This document shows, piece by piece, positions 1-7,533 of a stretch of 64,000 bases of DNA (the stretch's first letter is position 1; every line of letters begins with the position of its first letter). The position numbers and the translations under genes are program-made. The notes beneath the pieces were generated by a model that had not been told where the DNA came from, did no database searches, and saw only the letters and a list, made by a program, of their open reading frames with translations. Source of the DNA: Lutimonas halocynthiae (GTDB taxonomy: Bacteria > Bacteroidota > Bacteroidia > Flavobacteriales > Flavobacteriaceae); assembly GCF_030409835.1 (NCBI RefSeq), contig NZ_JAUFQO010000004.1:806001-870000 (forward strand). Reading direction: 5' to 3'.

Positions 1-103
1 GGCGATCAAAGCTACTGAAGAAGCCTATCTTTCGGTTCATACTTGTTGCAGGTATCGGGATGATGAGGTGCAGAAGGAGCATCAAGAGGAGAATAAGAAT
101 TGA
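1..103 (+). CDS. 3' end of an unidentified gene (5' truncated by the window edge)
   Basis: Reading from base 2 gives 33 sense codons ending in TGA at 101-103. The residues are hydrophilic and charged, ending EENKN. The tail is too short to assign a family. The stop codon lies inside a 59-bp sequence that recurs unchanged just after the DUF6090 gene ending at 1454. The gene may therefore belong to the same array, but that is inference. Confidence 0.5.
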   Translation, partial: AIKATEEAYLSVHTCCRYRDDEVQKEHQEENKN

Positions 104-154
104 TATTCTTATTTATCTTTTTGTTTTAGTGCAAGATTCCATCCTTGCATAAGG
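96..154 (+). repeat. 59-bp direct repeat at a gene 3' end, copy 1
   Basis: This stretch is identical to 1453-1511. Both copies begin at the stop codon of the preceding gene, and both contain the small hairpin formed by TGCAAG and CTTGCA. A degraded third copy follows the DUF6090 gene ending at 5460. Exact duplication starting at gene ends points to recombination or recent segmental duplication. Confidence 0.85.
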
Positions 155-172
155 GATAACCTTCTTTATTCA

Positions 173-356
173 TTTTTTTTGCTTCTCCAAAAAAAACGAA
201 TCAAAAAAAAGGAGCCTTTTACGAGGTGTTTTTTAGGCTTTTCTTCGAACGCCTAAAAACTGATTTAAAAGTGCTAAATTTCTTCCAAGCCTGCCTGTCG
301 GCAGACAGGGATTCAGAAATTTTCCACGCACTTTTCAATCTACACTGACGTAAAAG
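173..356 (+). repeat. Family D intergenic repeat, copy 1, with a palindrome insert
   Basis: About 180 bp, recurring at 27045-27211, 30523-30689, 44224-44420 and 55792-55958. It contains nested inverted repeats: AAAAGTGC with GCACTTTT outside, and AAATTTCT with AGAAATTT inside. A 20-bp palindrome variant at 290-309 sits at the apex. Short reading frames here are repeat-derived and were not called as genes. Confidence 0.8.
290..309. repeat. 20-bp palindrome insert (variant, forward orientation)
   Basis: CCTGCCTGTCGGCAGACAGG lies between ccaag and gattcag. Three other family D copies lack it and read straight through at this junction. The copy at 44335-44354 carries the reverse complement of the same variant at the same site. 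Confidence 0.85.
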
Positions 357-435
357 ATTCAGTCCAATTAATGATTTTGATTTAATAGAACACTTCGATA
401 TTCGATATTCAAAGAGGTCGACTTGGTCACGACAA

Positions 436-511
436 TAGTCAATGATGAGATCAACTCCCCTCTTGAGAGGGGCTGGGCCTGCCTGCCGGCAGGCAGGGGT
501 GTGTTCTAAAA
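436..511 (+). repeat. Family C intergenic repeat carrying a 20-bp palindrome insert
   Basis: Family C has a core hairpin CCCCTCT/AGAGGGG flanked by ggtgtgttct on one side and gagatcaac or its variants on the other. Here the 20-mer CCTGCCTGCCGGCAGGCAGG (478-497) splits ctggg from ggtgtgttc. The copies near 7390, 43170 and 55430 have these two parts joined. Confidence 0.8.
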
Positions 512-579
512 TCTCCAATCAACAATCTTCAATCTCAAATCAATTTTTAACTTCGATATTCGACATTCCTTATTTGACA

Positions 580-599
580 CCTGCCTGCCGGCAGGCAGG
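580..599. repeat. 20-bp palindrome CCTGCCTGCCGGCAGGCAGG
   Basis: A perfect copy of the palindrome, about 60 bp upstream of the first complete DUF6090 gene. Related full or partial copies occur in nearly every long intergenic gap of the window and in none of the confident genes. Confidence 0.85.
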
Positions 600-629
600 T
601 TCGACATTCAAACAAAAAATATATTTCCT

Positions 630-637
630 TATATTTA
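630..637 (+). promoter_or_regulatory. Candidate -7 promoter box TATATTTA
   Basis: The box matches the Bacteroidota TAnnTTTG consensus except for the last base and lies 19 bp before the ATG at 657. The same TATATTTA box precedes the DUF6090 genes starting at 1819, 3841, 7512 and 57502, at 1793-1800, 3814-3821, 7485-7492 and 57477-57484. Confidence 0.5.
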
Positions 638-656
638 TTCCTCAACTAAAACCTTA

Positions 657-1454
657 ATGATTCCATTCTTCCGTAAACTCCGTAAAAAAATGGCAGACGA
701 CAACCGACCTTTAAAATATGCCCGCTATGCTGTGGGCGAAATTGTACTTGTGGTGATTGGAATTTTGATTGCGCTTCAAATCAATACTTGGAATGAGGAG
801 CGGAAGAGCAAAAAGGCCACCATGGTCTATATGGACAGATTGATAGATGATTTAAAATCAGATACGATTATGCTATCTGATCATATACAATCTGCTGTTC
901 TAAAGAATCAGTTTTGCAAACAGATCAAAAAAGTTGTTCATCAAAACGCTATTATTCAAGACACGAATGCCTTTGTTATCAAATTACAAGGAGTCGGAAG
1001 GTCACTCAGGCCTTCCGTGAGCACTAATACTATTGATGATTTAAAAAGTACCGGAAATTTAAAGTTGGTCAAGGAAATTGAAATAACAAATTCTATCAGA
1101 AACTATTATAATTTTAGTCCTGATTGGTGGTTTGAAGAATATACCGATCAATTGGTTAACGGATATCTACCAATTGTGGTTGACGCTATCCCGATGCATA
1201 TCCATGAGGAAATATTAAGCCGTGAAAACATCCTTTTAACACCCACTGCTGGCTATGTTGGTAAAAATATTTCACATGTAAATCCCAATGACCTTGAAGC
1301 TATTTTAACTTATTTAAAAGAAAATGAGGATTTCGATTTTCAATTAAAACGCATTACACGGTCACACCTTGTGCAAGCCAGATTACTTACTGGCTTGAAA
1401 GATAATGCAGTTTCATTATTGAATGATTTAGAGCAGTGGAAGGCAGAGAAGTAG
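657..1454 (+). CDS. DUF6090 family membrane protein (paralogue 1)
   Basis: 265 aa. The head MIPFFRKLRKKMADDNRP is basic and presumably cytoplasmic. One membrane segment follows at about residues 28-46 (GEIVLVVIGILIALQI), then INTWNEER and a largely helical tail of about 215 residues, predicted outside the inner membrane. The family has no known function. The first 50 residues are nearly identical in the paralogues at 1819, 3841, 4720 and 7512, while the tails differ strongly. The start at 657 is fixed by the shared N-terminus and the upstream -7 box. The gene runs into a 59-bp repeat at its stop codon. Confidence 0.9.
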   Translation: MIPFFRKLRKKMADDNRPLKYARYAVGEIVLVVIGILIALQINTWNEERKSKKATMVYMDRLIDDLKSDTIMLSDHIQSAVLKNQFCKQIKKVVHQNAIIQDTNAFVIKLQGVGRSLRPSVSTNTIDDLKSTGNLKLVKEIEITNSIRNYYNFSPDWWFEEYTDQLVNGYLPIVVDAIPMHIHEEILSRENILLTPTAGYVGKNISHVNPNDLEAILTYLKENEDFDFQLKRITRSHLVQARLLTGLKDNAVSLLNDLEQWKAEK

Positions 1455-1511
1455 AATTGATATTCTTATTTATCTTTTTGTTTTAGTGCAAGATTCCATC
1501 CTTGCATAAGG
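1453..1511 (+). repeat. 59-bp direct repeat at a gene 3' end, copy 2
   Basis: Identical to 96-154. It starts on the last two bases of the TAG stop of the preceding DUF6090 gene and leads into a family F repeat. Confidence 0.85.
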
Positions 1512-1520
1512 ATTACCTTT

Positions 1521-1693
1521 TTTACTCTTTTGTCTTGAAACAAAAGAGCCAAAAATTCAAGGCTGGTTTTTATTTTTCTGTGCATCTATCTGATAATTTT
1601 TACCCTACCATAGCCCAAGCCGTTACACTCGTGGGCTATTACCTCTCCCTTTCCAAAATTATCAGGATGCAAGACGAAAAATCAAAAAGGCCG
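1521..1693 (-). repeat. Family F nested-hairpin element, copy 1
   Basis: Three nested stems are visible: TGCATC (1581-1586) with GATGCA (1666-1671), GATAATTTT (1592-1600) with AAAATTATC (1655-1663), and ATAGCCC (1610-1616) with GGGCTAT (1633-1639). A further hairpin of TTTTG-type arms (near 1529-1548) lies beside it. Other copies are at 29598, 46250, 52930 and 58676. The rest of the gap 1455-1818 holds a damaged CCTGCC palindrome near 1750 and a candidate -7 box at 1793. Confidence 0.8.
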
Positions 1694-1818
1694 TTTTGGA
1701 TCTAAATAACTATTTAGTTTGGGAGTTTACTTCTAAAATCAACAATCCCTGCCTTCAGGCAGGCAGGCAAGTTCGATATTCAAAAGTTCCTTATATTTAT
1801 CATTCAACGAACTAATCA

Positions 1819-2589
1819 ATGATTCCATTCTTTAGACGAATCCGAAAAAAAATGGCTGATGACAACAGACCTTTAAAGTATGCCCGTTATGCTGTGGGTG
1901 AGATTGTGCTCGTGGTGATTGGAATATTGATTGCCTTGCAGATCAATACCTGGAACAATGAGCAGATAGAAAAGCGTAAGGAGCAGTCGGTGCTTATCGG
2001 CTTGCATGAGACTTTTACAGATAATCTGGATAATCTCAACAATATTATTGCTATGTCAACAGATGCATTTGATTCAAGCAAAAAAATGTTATCACTAGTA
2101 CGCCCCAACGCTTCGGATTATACAATCGCTGAAGTAGATAGTTTGATCAGTCATATGATCAATTACAGCACCTATGATCCGTATACCGGTAGTGTAGATG
2201 ATATTATTAATTCAGGCAAACTCAATATTATTCAAAACAATACTTTAAAAGTTAACATCTCAAACTGGTCAGGTATGTTTAACGATGCCAATAAAGATAT
2301 TCAGATTGCAAACAACCATTCTTTTAATGTACTTATGATCTATTTAAATGATAAGTTCAACTTAAAAAATATTCCTACTCCAAAGAGAGTTAGCGAAATA
2401 ACACAATTAGACATTAAGGCGTCTTCTCATTTCCCGGCTAATTATGATGTTTTTATGCGGGATAAGGAATTTGAAAACCTGGTTGTTTTCCATGCCTTGA
2501 ATTTCAATTATTTAATACAAGAATATTTACAAATCAAAGACTATCTGGAGGAGAATTTGAAATTATTAGAGGAGGAGATTCAGGAGTGA
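1819..2589 (+). CDS. DUF6090 family membrane protein (paralogue 2)
   Basis: 256 aa with the conserved head MIPFFRRIRKKMADDNRP and one membrane helix at about 28-46. The helical tail contains the loosely conserved family pattern of a short 'SG.L..I.N..L' stretch (SGKLNIIQNNTL). Function is unknown. A TATATTTA -7 box lies 18 bp upstream of the start. After the stop codon come two damaged copies of the CCTGCC palindrome. Compared with paralogue 1, only the first 47 or so residues align convincingly. Confidence 0.9.
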   Translation: MIPFFRRIRKKMADDNRPLKYARYAVGEIVLVVIGILIALQINTWNNEQIEKRKEQSVLIGLHETFTDNLDNLNNIIAMSTDAFDSSKKMLSLVRPNASDYTIAEVDSLISHMINYSTYDPYTGSVDDIINSGKLNIIQNNTLKVNISNWSGMFNDANKDIQIANNHSFNVLMIYLNDKFNLKNIPTPKRVSEITQLDIKASSHFPANYDVFMRDKEFENLVVFHALNFNYLIQEYLQIKDYLEENLKLLEEEIQE

Positions 2590-2779
2590 TTTTGATTCAA
2601 GAGAACCCTTCAAAAATCCCTGCTGCCGACGAGGCAGGTCCAATCTCCAATCCCTGCCAGCCGGCAGGCAGGCACTAATCACCATACCCTCTCCACGGTA
2701 TTTTTACAACATCTACGGGAATCCATAAGGATATGCAGTAATTAAATCTTAATTTCCATGAAAAATCAAATCGTTTTTT

Positions 2780-3613
2780 ATGAAAAAGTCTTTTTTGTTG
2801 TTGTTTGTTCTGGGTCAAATCATCTCTTGTGGTTCTGATGGTTTAGAAAATAATTTTGATTCTTATGATCGGGGAACTGAGCTTTCAGAGGATGATCTTG
2901 ATGTCAGTGAGGGCTATTTATTAAAAAAAAGGTCTTGGAGCAAGTATGGGGAAACAAAGATTCAAGGAGAAGTTGAATATGAATATGATGACCAAGACAG
3001 ACTTATCCTGGAAACATCACATTACTATTATGAAAACACGATTCCAGAATTAAACATTACTGGTGGAGTGGTTAAATACACCTATGAAGAAGGGGTAGTA
3101 ATCGCCTCCTATCATAGTCATGAGAACGAATTAAAAAGCACTACGCGGTATATCAAAGAACCAAACAATATTATACGTTCTGAAATGCATTTTCCTGATG
3201 GTACTTCTCGATTACTAGGCATTGCCCACCTGGATAATAGCTGTGGAAGGACCAAATATGAATATTTTAATAGCAAAAGTGAAAGAACTGGCTACGCTGA
3301 ATTTGAATATGTTGATGCCAACTGTAGCTCTATCGTAACTGGTTATGACGATGATGGAGTGCTAGAGTATACGGATTACTATACTATGGATTCAAAAAAC
3401 GGATGGCATAGCTCAATCGGCCAACACCATAATTATGGAAATATTACATATCATAACACTATTGTAGCCGAAACAAAAGACGCTGCAGGAAATATGGATG
3501 AAAGCTTTTCTTATAAAAGTGAAATCATCTACAATTCATTGGACTATCCGGTATCAGAGATTCAGACTCATTATGATGGAAGGAAAATGGCGTTTTTTTA
3601 TGAGTATTATTAA
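2780..3613 (+). CDS. Putative lipoprotein of unknown function
   Basis: 277 aa. A signal peptide ends in the lipobox-like IISC at residues 14-17, so the mature protein is probably lipid-anchored in an outer or inner membrane. Acidic residues follow the cysteine (SDGLENNFDSYDRGTELSEDD), then a beta-rich body with repeated tyrosine-aspartate motifs such as YEYDDQDRL, YEYF and EYVD. These resemble the YD-like strands of Bacteroidota lipoproteins and Rhs proteins, but no true Rhs repeat is present. It is a single gene between DUF6090 paralogues on the same strand. I do not recognise a specific family. Confidence 0.75.
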   Translation: MKKSFLLLFVLGQIISCGSDGLENNFDSYDRGTELSEDDLDVSEGYLLKKRSWSKYGETKIQGEVEYEYDDQDRLILETSHYYYENTIPELNITGGVVKYTYEEGVVIASYHSHENELKSTTRYIKEPNNIIRSEMHFPDGTSRLLGIAHLDNSCGRTKYEYFNSKSERTGYAEFEYVDANCSSIVTGYDDDGVLEYTDYYTMDSKNGWHSSIGQHHNYGNITYHNTIVAETKDAAGNMDESFSYKSEIIYNSLDYPVSEIQTHYDGRKMAFFYEYY

Positions 3614-3634
3614 GGGTTTTTTGTCCCAATAAAG

Positions 3635-3685
3635 GTCAATGATCAGATCAACTCCCCTCTTGAGAGAGGCTGGGATGTGTCTTTC
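3635..3685 (+). repeat. Family C intergenic repeat
   Basis: The sequence contains gtcaatgatcagatcaac followed by the hairpin CCCCTCTTGAGAGAGG with one mismatch. It lies between the lipoprotein gene and the next DUF6090 gene. Confidence 0.65.
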
Positions 3686-3772
3686 TTGCTTCAAATAGTG
3701 ATGTGACCGCTCAGCGGTTGACTTCAGTTCACCCGGTGAGTTTTTTGTTTTAGAGCAATGGGTGAAATGGTG

Positions 3773-3862
3773 CAATCCCAGCCTCGCTGGCAGGCAGGTC
3801 CAATCTTTCTCCTTATATTTATGACTCAACTAACAAACCAATGATTCCTTTTTTTAGACGAA
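3773..3862 (+). repeat. 90-bp duplicated promoter and start region, copy 1
   Basis: These 90 bp match 7444-7533 at every position except one: the G of the ATG at 3841-3843 is T in the other copy. The duplicated segment covers a partial palindrome, the -7 box TATATTTA and the first seven codons. Confidence 0.85.
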
Positions 3863-4611
3863 CCCGTAAAAAAATGGCTGATGATAACCGACCTTTAAAA
3901 TATGCTCGCTATGCTGTGGGTGAAATAGTACTTGTGGTAATTGGGATATTGATTGCGCTTCAGATCAATACCTGGAATGAGGAACGAAAAACAAGGATCA
4001 TAACTCATGAATATCTGAATAATATAAAAAATGATCTTTTAGCAGATTCATTAAATTATAAAGATATCCGAGATCGTGAAGCATACTGGAAAAAGAGAAT
4101 CGCAAATTATTATGAGTATTATGACAGTGGTAATTGGACAGTCAATCAAATTGCAGATTCATGCCTTGTTACGGGTTTTGCTTTTCACAATTATATCCCG
4201 ATAAACAACACCTATTCCGACATGCTTTCATCAGGGAAAACTTCTCTTCTTAATGAGCAAATTCGCAATAAATTAGCTTTGCTTAAAAAAGAACAAGATT
4301 TATTAATGATTATTGATGAGCATTTGATTATGGACACCAAGCAGAACATCCATGAATTAGAAAAATATTGGAATCTGAGAAGTTCAACTTATTTTAGTCC
4401 AGCGATTCCTGGAGACGATTTTGTCCCGGTAACTGGAGGAAATGAAAGGAGAGATGAATCTGAAGTAAATATCCTTAGGGGATTACAATTTCATCACAAT
4501 GTGTATAACTGGATGTATAAACACATGAATTTTCATGAAAAGTGGGATACAATTATAAATAATCAATCCTCGGAAATAATTAAACTCATCGACTCAGAAC
4601 TTCAGAAATAA
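3841..4611 (+). CDS. DUF6090 family membrane protein (paralogue 3)
   Basis: 256 aa with the conserved head MIPFFRRTRKKMADDNRP, one membrane helix at about 28-46, and a divergent helical tail rich in charged and aromatic residues. Function is unknown. The upstream 68 bp are shared with the DUF6090 gene at 7512. Ten bases after its stop codon a 33-codon reading frame begins that overlaps the start of the next DUF6090 gene, so the two paralogues may be co-transcribed. Confidence 0.9.
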   Translation: MIPFFRRTRKKMADDNRPLKYARYAVGEIVLVVIGILIALQINTWNEERKTRIITHEYLNNIKNDLLADSLNYKDIRDREAYWKKRIANYYEYYDSGNWTVNQIADSCLVTGFAFHNYIPINNTYSDMLSSGKTSLLNEQIRNKLALLKKEQDLLMIIDEHLIMDTKQNIHELEKYWNLRSSTYFSPAIPGDDFVPVTGGNERRDESEVNILRGLQFHHNVYNWMYKHMNFHEKWDTIINNQSSEIIKLIDSELQK

Positions 4612-4621
4612 AATTCATTAA

Positions 4622-4723
4622 ATGATTTCTTTTTTTAAGGACAGAGTGTTAAGAAAATGTCTGGAAGACATTTTTAGCGAATGGGCCAGCTGGCGCGTTG
4701 GCCCTAAAACATCTAAATTATGA
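4622..4723 (+). CDS. Short 33-aa frame overlapping the next DUF6090 start (leader peptide or decayed paralogue)
   Basis: ATG at 4622 opens a 33-residue frame that ends at TGA 4721-4723. It overlaps the ATG of the next gene as ATGA, the usual geometry for translational coupling. Its start MISFFKDRVLRK resembles the MIPFFRKIRKK head of DUF6090 proteins, so it may be a truncated paralogue that now serves as a coupled leader. No other support exists for translation. Confidence 0.4.
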   Translation: MISFFKDRVLRKCLEDIFSEWASWRVGPKTSKL

Positions 4724-5460
4724 TCCCCTTTTTCAGAAAAATTAGAAAAAAAATGGCAGACGACAACCGACCTTTAAAATATGCTCGCTATGCTGTGGGT
4801 GAAATAATACTTGTGGTGATTGGGATATTGATTGCCCTTCAGATCAATACTTGGAATGAAGAACGGAAAACCGGGATCATTGAAACCAAGACTTTGAAAG
4901 AAATTCGTTCTAATTTAATGTTTGATTTGGTTGAACTCGATAGCGATATTGACATCATGGATTCTATAACCATTTCAGGGGAAGCAGTAATCGATTATTT
5001 AAGCAAGTATGACCAACCTAATGATGAATTCAAATACAATGTTCAGGTATCGAGGATAAACCCTCATTTTGACCCTATGCACGGAGGCTTCTCTCTTTTG
5101 AATTCAAAGGGTCTTGATATTATTTCAAACGACAGTTTAAGAGGATCCATTTCAAAACTCTATGAATCAAGTTATCCCTATTATGCGAAATATGAAAATG
5201 AACGCATTTTTAAGATCAATAATATTATTCTGCCTAAATATGCTGAGTATTTTTCATTTATCTCAAATCAGAACAATTATTTTGAAGCAACATCTGAAAT
5301 ATCTCAAACAGACTATATCGCATTGAAAAATGATCCTTCCTTTATCAATATTTTGAATCTAGCCATCCTTGAGAATAATATGGTTCAAAATCGAGCCCAA
5401 AGAACTTCCGGTAATATTAATGATTTGATTGATTTTATTGATGAGGAGTTAAGGGATTAA
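4720..5460 (+). CDS. DUF6090 family membrane protein (paralogue 4)
   Basis: 246 aa with the head MIPFFRKIRKKMADDNRP, the membrane helix GEIILVVIGILIALQI at about 28-46, and a divergent helical tail. Unlike its neighbours it lacks the TATATTTA box just upstream. It is preceded instead by a short frame whose stop overlaps its start codon (ATGA), suggesting read-through from the 3841 gene. A degraded version of the 59-bp gene-end repeat follows its stop. Function is unknown. Confidence 0.9.
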   Translation: MIPFFRKIRKKMADDNRPLKYARYAVGEIILVVIGILIALQINTWNEERKTGIIETKTLKEIRSNLMFDLVELDSDIDIMDSITISGEAVIDYLSKYDQPNDEFKYNVQVSRINPHFDPMHGGFSLLNSKGLDIISNDSLRGSISKLYESSYPYYAKYENERIFKINNIILPKYAEYFSFISNQNNYFEATSEISQTDYIALKNDPSFINILNLAILENNMVQNRAQRTSGNINDLIDFIDEELRD

Positions 5461-5560
5461 TGGTTTTTTTTTGATGCAAGATTCCATCCTTGCAGAAGGA
5501 TTATCTTTTTTACTCTTTTGTCTTGAAACATCTGTTCTTTATGGAGATAAAAACTTAATG

Positions 5561-5790
5561 ATATTTTCTGTTCATTTTTTTGCTCCTCCAAAAAAAGAAC
5601 CAAACCTGCCTGCCGGCAGGCAGGAAAAGGAGTCACTGCACGAGGCAATTGCTGCGCACCATTCACTCCCACAACTTCATGCTTGTTCTCCCTTTCAGTC
5701 CGAACGCACTTCCGTTGTTCCGTTCATTATTGCTGGCGTGCAGCGGCTCGATCCAATTAACGATTTCGGTTTAAAAGAATACTTCTCAAA
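5561..5790 (+). repeat. Family E intergenic repeat, copy 1, with a 20-bp palindrome insert
   Basis: About 210 bp, also present at 7066-7275 and, inverted, at 39388-39592. The 20-mer CCTGCCTGCCGGCAGGCAGG at 5605-5624 splits a run that is uninterrupted (caaa joined to aaaagg) in the 7066 copy and, on the other strand, in the 39388 copy. The element begins with a block (GCTCCTCC, A-run, GGAG) related to family D. The gap 5461-5944 also holds another partial palindrome near 5822 and the promoter of the NERD gene; I see no gene in it. Confidence 0.85.
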
Positions 5791-5872
5791 TCTTCAATCT
5801 CAAATCTTCAATCTCAAATCCCTGCCGGCAGGCAGGTTAAATCTCCTTTTATAGGCTAAATAGATCTAAAGA

Positions 5873-5915
5873 CATCTCATGTCGTCTGATTCATAGCTAG
5901 TTGGGCTTAAATTTG
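5873..5915 (+). promoter_or_regulatory. Shared NERD-gene promoter element, copy 1
   Basis: CATCTCATGTCGTCT (5873-5887) is followed after exactly 20 bp by the -7 box TAAATTTG (5908-5915), 29 bp before the start codon. The other NERD gene has CATCAGATGTCGTCT, 20 bp and TAAATTCG at 25075-25117. The shared element occupies the place of the usual -33 box, so a dedicated activator or sigma factor is plausible. Confidence 0.6.
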
Positions 5916-5944
5916 CACCAGTAAAACTATAAACTGGAATACAT

Positions 5945-7009
5945 ATGGCACAAATTCATGGACAAATTGACTCGCTAAAGCAAATTAGAAAAACCCTTGA
6001 TTCTAGGGGTATCAGCAGGTTCAATTCTGTAAATGAATTGCATGATTTTCTCAAAAATTATCGATCAGAGGAAAAGTTGATTGAAAAGCGTTTTGAAAAT
6101 GAATTAGCAAAAGACGTCATTGATTTAAAACAAAGCATTAATTATAATAACGACGTTTTACAAAGAGTCAGAAATAAAAGTTTGGAAAAACTGAATCGAA
6201 AGATCATTGCCAACTTTAACCGTAAGACTCAAATTAAAAAGGAATATGATAAGTCTTATATAGAAAAACTTTTCGCATCGATGATCGTGAAGGTTCTTGA
6301 TACAAGATTTAACTATTTACTCAACAACTACGACAACATATTACAGAAAGCAACCATTGAGGTAGAAAAGGAAATTAACAGTAAACATCAAACTCTAAAA
6401 AGATTTACTCTTGAAAAGGATATCGAAGTAAACAATAGGAGTAAAAAAGACATAAAACAGCTCGCGCAAATTAAAGATGTTGTTACAAATCTCAACCCAT
6501 TAATTGCAGGTGCGATTGGAGAGAATTTAGTTGTCAATGAAATAAAGAAACTTTCTGATGATTATATTTTGATCAACAATTTCTCATTAGCGCTTGACAC
6601 CCCTCTTTATTATAAAAAAGACAAGAGCAAAATTCATTCAATTCAAATAGACCATCTCTTAATTTCAAAGGCCGGAATATTCATTTTGGAAACAAAGAAC
6701 TGGAGCAGAAGGTCAATAAATTCTGCAAATTTCAGGTCACCTGTTGCGCAAATAAACAGATCCAGTTATGCTTTATTTGTTTTATTAAGTAGAAGAAATG
6801 TCAATTTAAAAAAGCATGTTTGGGGTGCAAACAAACAAATCCCAATTCGGAATATTGTTGTGATGATCAACAAGAAACCCAAGGGACAATTCAAACATGT
6901 AAAAATTAAAACTTTAAAAGAGTTAAACGCTTATATTGAATATTTTGATCCAATTTTCAATGATCAAGAATTGCATAAAATTTATATAGGATTAATTTCT
7001 TTGACATAG
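5945..7009 (+). CDS. Coiled-coil protein with C-terminal NERD (nuclease-related) domain
   Basis: 354 aa, no signal peptide. Residues 1-180 are charged and helical, probably coiled coil. From about 190 a NERD domain begins (GAIGENLVVNEI), with the conserved core IQIDHLLISKAGIFILETKN at about 237-256. This carries the Asp and Glu-x-Lys typical of the PD-(D/E)XK-like NERD fold. Family knowledge suggests nuclease activity or nucleic-acid processing, and NERD proteins often occur with defence genes. Its promoter element is shared with the second NERD gene at 25158, which borders the defence region. Substrate is unknown. Confidence 0.8.
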   Translation: MAQIHGQIDSLKQIRKTLDSRGISRFNSVNELHDFLKNYRSEEKLIEKRFENELAKDVIDLKQSINYNNDVLQRVRNKSLEKLNRKIIANFNRKTQIKKEYDKSYIEKLFASMIVKVLDTRFNYLLNNYDNILQKATIEVEKEINSKHQTLKRFTLEKDIEVNNRSKKDIKQLAQIKDVVTNLNPLIAGAIGENLVVNEIKKLSDDYILINNFSLALDTPLYYKKDKSKIHSIQIDHLLISKAGIFILETKNWSRRSINSANFRSPVAQINRSSYALFVLLSRRNVNLKKHVWGANKQIPIRNIVVMINKKPKGQFKHVKIKTLKELNAYIEYFDPIFNDQELHKIYIGLISLT

Positions 7010-7065
7010 GGTAAGGGTTTCCTTTATGAAAAGTTTTTGAGATATTGTTCTTTACTCTTTTGTCT

Positions 7066-7275
7066 TGATAAGATTTTCTGTTCATTTTTTTGCTCCTCCA
7101 AAAAAAGAACCAAAAAAAGGAGTCACTGCACGAGGCAATTACTTCGTACCATTCACTCCCACAACTTCATGCTTGTTCTCCCTTTCAGTCCGAACGCACT
7201 TCCGTTGTTCCGTTCATTATTGCTGGCGTGCAGCGGCACGGTCCAATTAACGATTTTAGTTTAGAAGAACCCTTC
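7066..7275 (+). repeat. Family E intergenic repeat, copy 2 (empty site)
   Basis: Nearly identical to 5561-5790 but without the 20-bp palindrome, giving a direct empty-site comparison. Reading frames here are repeat-derived. Confidence 0.85.
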
Positions 7276-7364
7276 AAAAATCTCAAATCTCCACTCTCCA
7301 ATCTTCATTCTCCAATCAAAACCCTACTTCGAAATTCAAAGAGGTCGATTTCGTCCCGATAAAA

Positions 7365-7425
7365 GTCAATGATGAGATCAACTCCCCTCTTGAGAGGGGT
7401 TGGGGGTGTGTTCTAAAATCAACAA
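7365..7425 (+). repeat. Family C intergenic repeat (empty site)
   Basis: Hairpin CCCCTCTTGAGAGGGG followed by ttgggggtgtgttctaaaa. It lacks the 20-mer that interrupts the same point at 478-497. Heptamer-like tracts (caatctcc) follow. No gene is seen between 7010 and 7511. Confidence 0.75.
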
Positions 7426-7443
7426 TCTCCAATCTCAATTCTC

Positions 7444-7533
7444 CAATCCCAGCCTCGCTGGCAGGCAGGTCCAATCTTTCTCCTTATATTTATGACTCAA
7501 CTAACAAACCAATTATTCCTTTTTTTAGACGAA
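7444..7533 (+). repeat. 90-bp duplicated promoter and start region, copy 2
   Basis: Matches 3773-3862 with one substitution, which converts the ATG start codon to ATT (7512-7514). Confidence 0.85.

Noticed and set aside
442-657. Frames at 219-518, 442-657, 5471-5854, 7037-7362, 27075-27393, 39173-39622 and 55764-55967 as genes
   Set aside because: They run through repeat families C, D and E, recur with the repeats in several frames, and encode low-complexity sequence such as LLQKKNQKK from A-runs.
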